A stretch of DNA of 64,000 bases. Origin: Plotosus lineatus (taxonomy: Eukaryota; Chordata; Actinopteri; Siluriformes; Plotosidae). Numbering within the stretch: position 1 is the stretch's first letter; each line of letters begins with the position of its first letter. A program made the position numbers and the translations under genes. The DNA is taken from assembly GCA_024760905.1 (NCBI GenBank), contig JALRMN010000029.1, positions 1 to 64,000 on the forward strand, in the 5' to 3' direction. The notes below the pieces were generated by a model. The model saw only the letters and a list, made by a program, of their open reading frames with translations. It was not told where the DNA came from and made no database searches. This document shows, piece by piece, positions 61,398-64,000 of the stretch.

Positions 61398-61421
61398 GTA
61401 CATGATTATTCTAATTGTATT

Positions 61422-61422
<1 letters not shown>

Positions 61423-61467
<45 letters not shown>
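61423..61467. repeat. (AATC)n microsatellite
   Basis: About 11 AATC units. Confidence 0.95.
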
Positions 61468-61562
61468 TTTGATGTGCTTAAAATCAGCTTTAGAAATGAA
61501 TAAAAAAATTAATAAAAACTCATTTACCTTATTTAAAGCATAATAATGAGATAGCGATGAAA

Positions 61563-64000
61563 TGCAGCCGTGAGAGGGGGGGGGGGCAAAAACCAGTGTC
61601 TCTCCCTCATGCCGGTCCCAAGCCCGGATAAATGCAGAGGGTTGCATCAGGAAGGGCATCCGGCGTAAAACAAATGCCAAATAAACTATGCGAATCACAA
61701 GAAAGAAACTCGAGGCCCGGGTTAACAACGACCGCCATCAGTGCTGTCAACCGACAGGGTGCTGATGGAAATTGGACTACTGTTGGTTGAAGACGTTGAA
61801 GAAGGAGAGGCGGGAGGCGTGTCCGTTGCCAGAGAGAGAAGAGGAAAGGCATGAGTCTAGGACTGAAAGTAGGGACTTTGAACGTTGGAACTATGGCAGG
61901 AAACGGTAGAGAGCTGGCTGACATGATGCAGAGGAGGAAGGTGGGCATACTGTGTGTTCAGGAGACCAGGTGGAAAGGTAACAAGGCTAGAAGCATAGGA
62001 GCAGGGTTTAAGCTGTTTTATCATGGTGTGGATGGGAAGAGAAATGGAGTCGGAGTCATCTTGAAGGAGGAGTTTGTCAGGAATGTTCTAGAAGTGAAAA
62101 GAGTGTCAGACAGAGTGATGAGTCTCAAGTTAGAAATTGAAGGTGTGATGGTCAATGTTGTTAGTGCTTATGCCCCACAGACAGGATGTGAGCGAGAAGA
62201 GAAGAGAAGGAGAGATTCTGGAGGGAGTTAGATGAAGTGATGCAGAGTACCCCCAGAGGTGAAAGGGTGGTCATTGGGGCAGACTTCAATGGACATGTTG
62301 GTGCAGGAAACAGAGGGGACGAGGAAGTGATGGGTAGGTTTGGTATCCAGGACAGGAACGCAGAAGGACAGATGTTGGTCGATTTTGCAAAAAGGATGGA
62401 AATGGCTGTGGTGAATACTTTCTTCCAGAAGAAACAGGAGCATAGGGTGACTTATAAAAGTGGAGGTAGGAGCACACTGTTAGACTACATATTGTGCAGG
62501 CGATGTAATTTAAAGGAAGTCAGTGACTGCAAAGTAGTAGCGGGTGAGAGTGTTGCAAAACAGCATAGGATGGTGGTGTGCAGGATGATGCTGATGGTGA
62601 TGAAGGTGAAGAAGGCAAAGGCAGAGCAGAAGACAAAGTGGTGGAAGTTGAAAAAGGAAGAGTGTCGGGTTGTCTTCAAGGAGGAGTTGAAACAGGCTTT
62701 GGGTGGTCAGGAAGTGCTTCCAGATGACTGGACAACTACAGCTAATGTGATCAGGGAGACAGGTAGGACAATACTTGGTGTGTCATCTGGAAGGAAAGTA
62801 GATAAGGAGACTTGGTGGTGGAATGAGGAAGTACAGGAGTGTGTACAAAGGAAGAGGTTAGCTAAGAAGAAGTGGGACATTGAGAAAACCGAAGAGAGTA
62901 AACAGGAGTACAGGGAGACACAGCGTAAGGCAAAGGTAGCAGTGTCAAAGGCCAAACAGAGCGCGTTTGATGACTTGTATGCTCGGTTGGAAAGTAAAGA
63001 GGGAGAAAATGATTTATACAGGTTGGCACAGCAGAGAAATAGAGATGGAAAGGACGTGCAGCAAGTTAGATTTATAAAGGACAGAGAGGGAAATATATTG
63101 ACTGATGACAGAAGTGTGCTGGGAAGATGGAAAGAGTACTTTGAAGAGCTGATGAATGAGGAAAATGAGAGAGAAAAAAGAGTAGAAGAGGTGACTGTTG
63201 AGGACCAGGAAGTAGCAAAGATTAGTAAGGGTGAAGTGAGGAGGGCATTGAAGAGGATGAAGAGTGGAAAGGCAGTTGGTCCTGATGACATACCGGTGGA
63301 GGTATGGAAGTGTCTAGAAGAGGTAGCAGTAGATTTTCTGACAAGAACATTTAACAAGGTCTTAGAGAGTGAGAGGATGCCAGAGGAATGGAGGAGAAGT
63401 GTGCTGGTGCCCATTTTTAAGAACAAGGGAGACGTGCAGAGTTGTGTCAACTACAGAGGGATAAAGTTGATGAGCCATACAATGAAATTATGGGAAAGAA
63501 TAGTGGAAGCTAGACTAAGGGCAGAGGTCAGCATTTTTGTGAACAACAGTTTGGTTTCATGCCAAGAAAGAGCACCACAGATGCAGTGTTTGCCTTGAGG
63601 ATGTTAATGGAGAAGTACAGAGAAGGTCAGAGGGCGCTGCATTGTGCCTTTGTGGATCTGGATAAAGCATATGACAGGGTGCCGAGAGAAGAACTGTGGT
63701 ATTGCATGAGGAAGTCTGGAGTGGCAGAGAAGTATGTTAGAGTGGTGCAGGACATGTATGAGAGATGTAAGACAGTGGTGAGGTGTGCTGTCTGTGTGAC
63801 ACAAGAGTTCAAGGTGAAGGTGGGACTGCATCAAGGGTCAGCTCTCAGCCCCTTCTTGTTTGCTATTGTGATGGACAGGCTGACAGACGAGGTAAGACAA
63901 GATTCCCCATGGACTATGATGTTTGCAGATGACATTGTGATCCGTAGTGAGAGCAGAGAACAAGTGCAGGAAAATCTAGAGAGGTGGAGGTATGCCCTGG
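61563..64000 (+). mobile_element. RTE LINE (copy I), best-preserved, runs off window
   Basis: It starts with the shared 5' terminus (TGCAGCCGTGAGAGGGGG), followed by a ~290-bp 5' UTR that contains the AAGGGCATCCGG...AAATAAACTATGCGAATCAC block found in the SINE tails. The coding region runs from 61851 to the window edge with the RT FADD in place. It is the reference copy for the family here; its 3' end is not in the window. Confidence 0.95.
61851..64000 (+). pseudogene. RTE LINE endonuclease-reverse transcriptase, two frameshifts
   Basis: One protein supplies APE endonuclease and RT for target-primed insertion. Frame 1, 61851-62231: SLGLKVGTLNVGTM, VQETRWKG (catalytic E), VVSAYAPQTG. A small AGAAG-type duplication near 62200-62215 shifts the frame. 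Frame 2, 62237-63598: GADFNGHVGAG (D and N), [55 protein letters not shown]. Extra T bases near 63532 shift again. The last part to 64000: [41 protein letters not shown]. Two small indels are the only breaks, so it is recent. Confidence 0.85.

Overview
This is a vertebrate, almost certainly teleost fish, nuclear window. The reasons are a Rex3-type RTE retrotransposon with a GAT-repeat tail, Sushi-like Ty3/gypsy pieces, a gamma-type endogenous retrovirus (ERV), several tRNA-headed SINE families typical of fish, GT-AG introns, and dense microsatellites. There are no bacterial-type operons, rRNAs, convincing tRNA genes or CRISPR arrays. The species cannot be named from the sequence alone. Most of the window is mobile DNA; the only host gene family I can support is a small group of single-Ig-domain immune receptors.

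Layout. 1-12.3 kb: an old plus-strand ERV (ERV-1). It is split by a hAT transposon, a 5'-truncated RTE LINE and a tRNA SINE, each with a recoverable target-site duplication, and its 3' end is cut by a second RTE LINE. 12.8-14.4 kb: the 3' end and downstream flank of a dead receptor gene, inverted relative to 37.1-38.5 kb. 14.5-16.5 kb: a Sushi-like gypsy remnant holding a short RTE fragment between 185-bp direct repeats. 16.9-18.5 kb: an L2-like LINE. 18.8-23.8 kb: a second gypsy element (minus strand) with both LTRs and a Rex3 insertion. 24-26.3 kb: SINE and L2 debris. 26.3-34.5 kb: a young minus-strand ERV (ERV-2) with 442-bp LTRs differing at one position, a 5-bp target-site duplication, an intact env and broken gag/pol. 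34.8-37 kb: RTE LINE. 38.4-40.4 kb: a complete six-exon inhibitory Ig receptor gene (minus strand) with a GATA-rich minisatellite promoter. 40.6-45.3 kb: RTE LINE split by a CR1-like LINE. 45.3-53.5 kb: fragments of at least four LINE lineages. 54.2-55.0 kb: an interspersed repeat split by a SINE. 55.2-55.8 kb: a pogo/Tigger-like nonautonomous DNA transposon carrying four CCAAT boxes. 56.0-61.4 kb: a second, plus-strand, broken receptor gene whose first intron holds a 3.9-kb LINE. 61.6-64.0 kb: the most intact RTE LINE, running off the window end.

How it fits together. The receptor loci (left remnant, central gene, right pseudogene) look like a tandem and inverted gene cluster that has absorbed transposons. 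Only the central gene has a consistent reading frame: signal peptide, V-type Ig, two duplicated 36-bp hinge exons, transmembrane exon, and a tail with two ITIM-like tyrosines. The retroelements are layered, so relative ages can be read from who interrupts whom. The two ERVs belong to one family and share an unusual 5' leader: four tandem hairpins, each headed by TTATCC, with different stems in the two copies but the same architecture.
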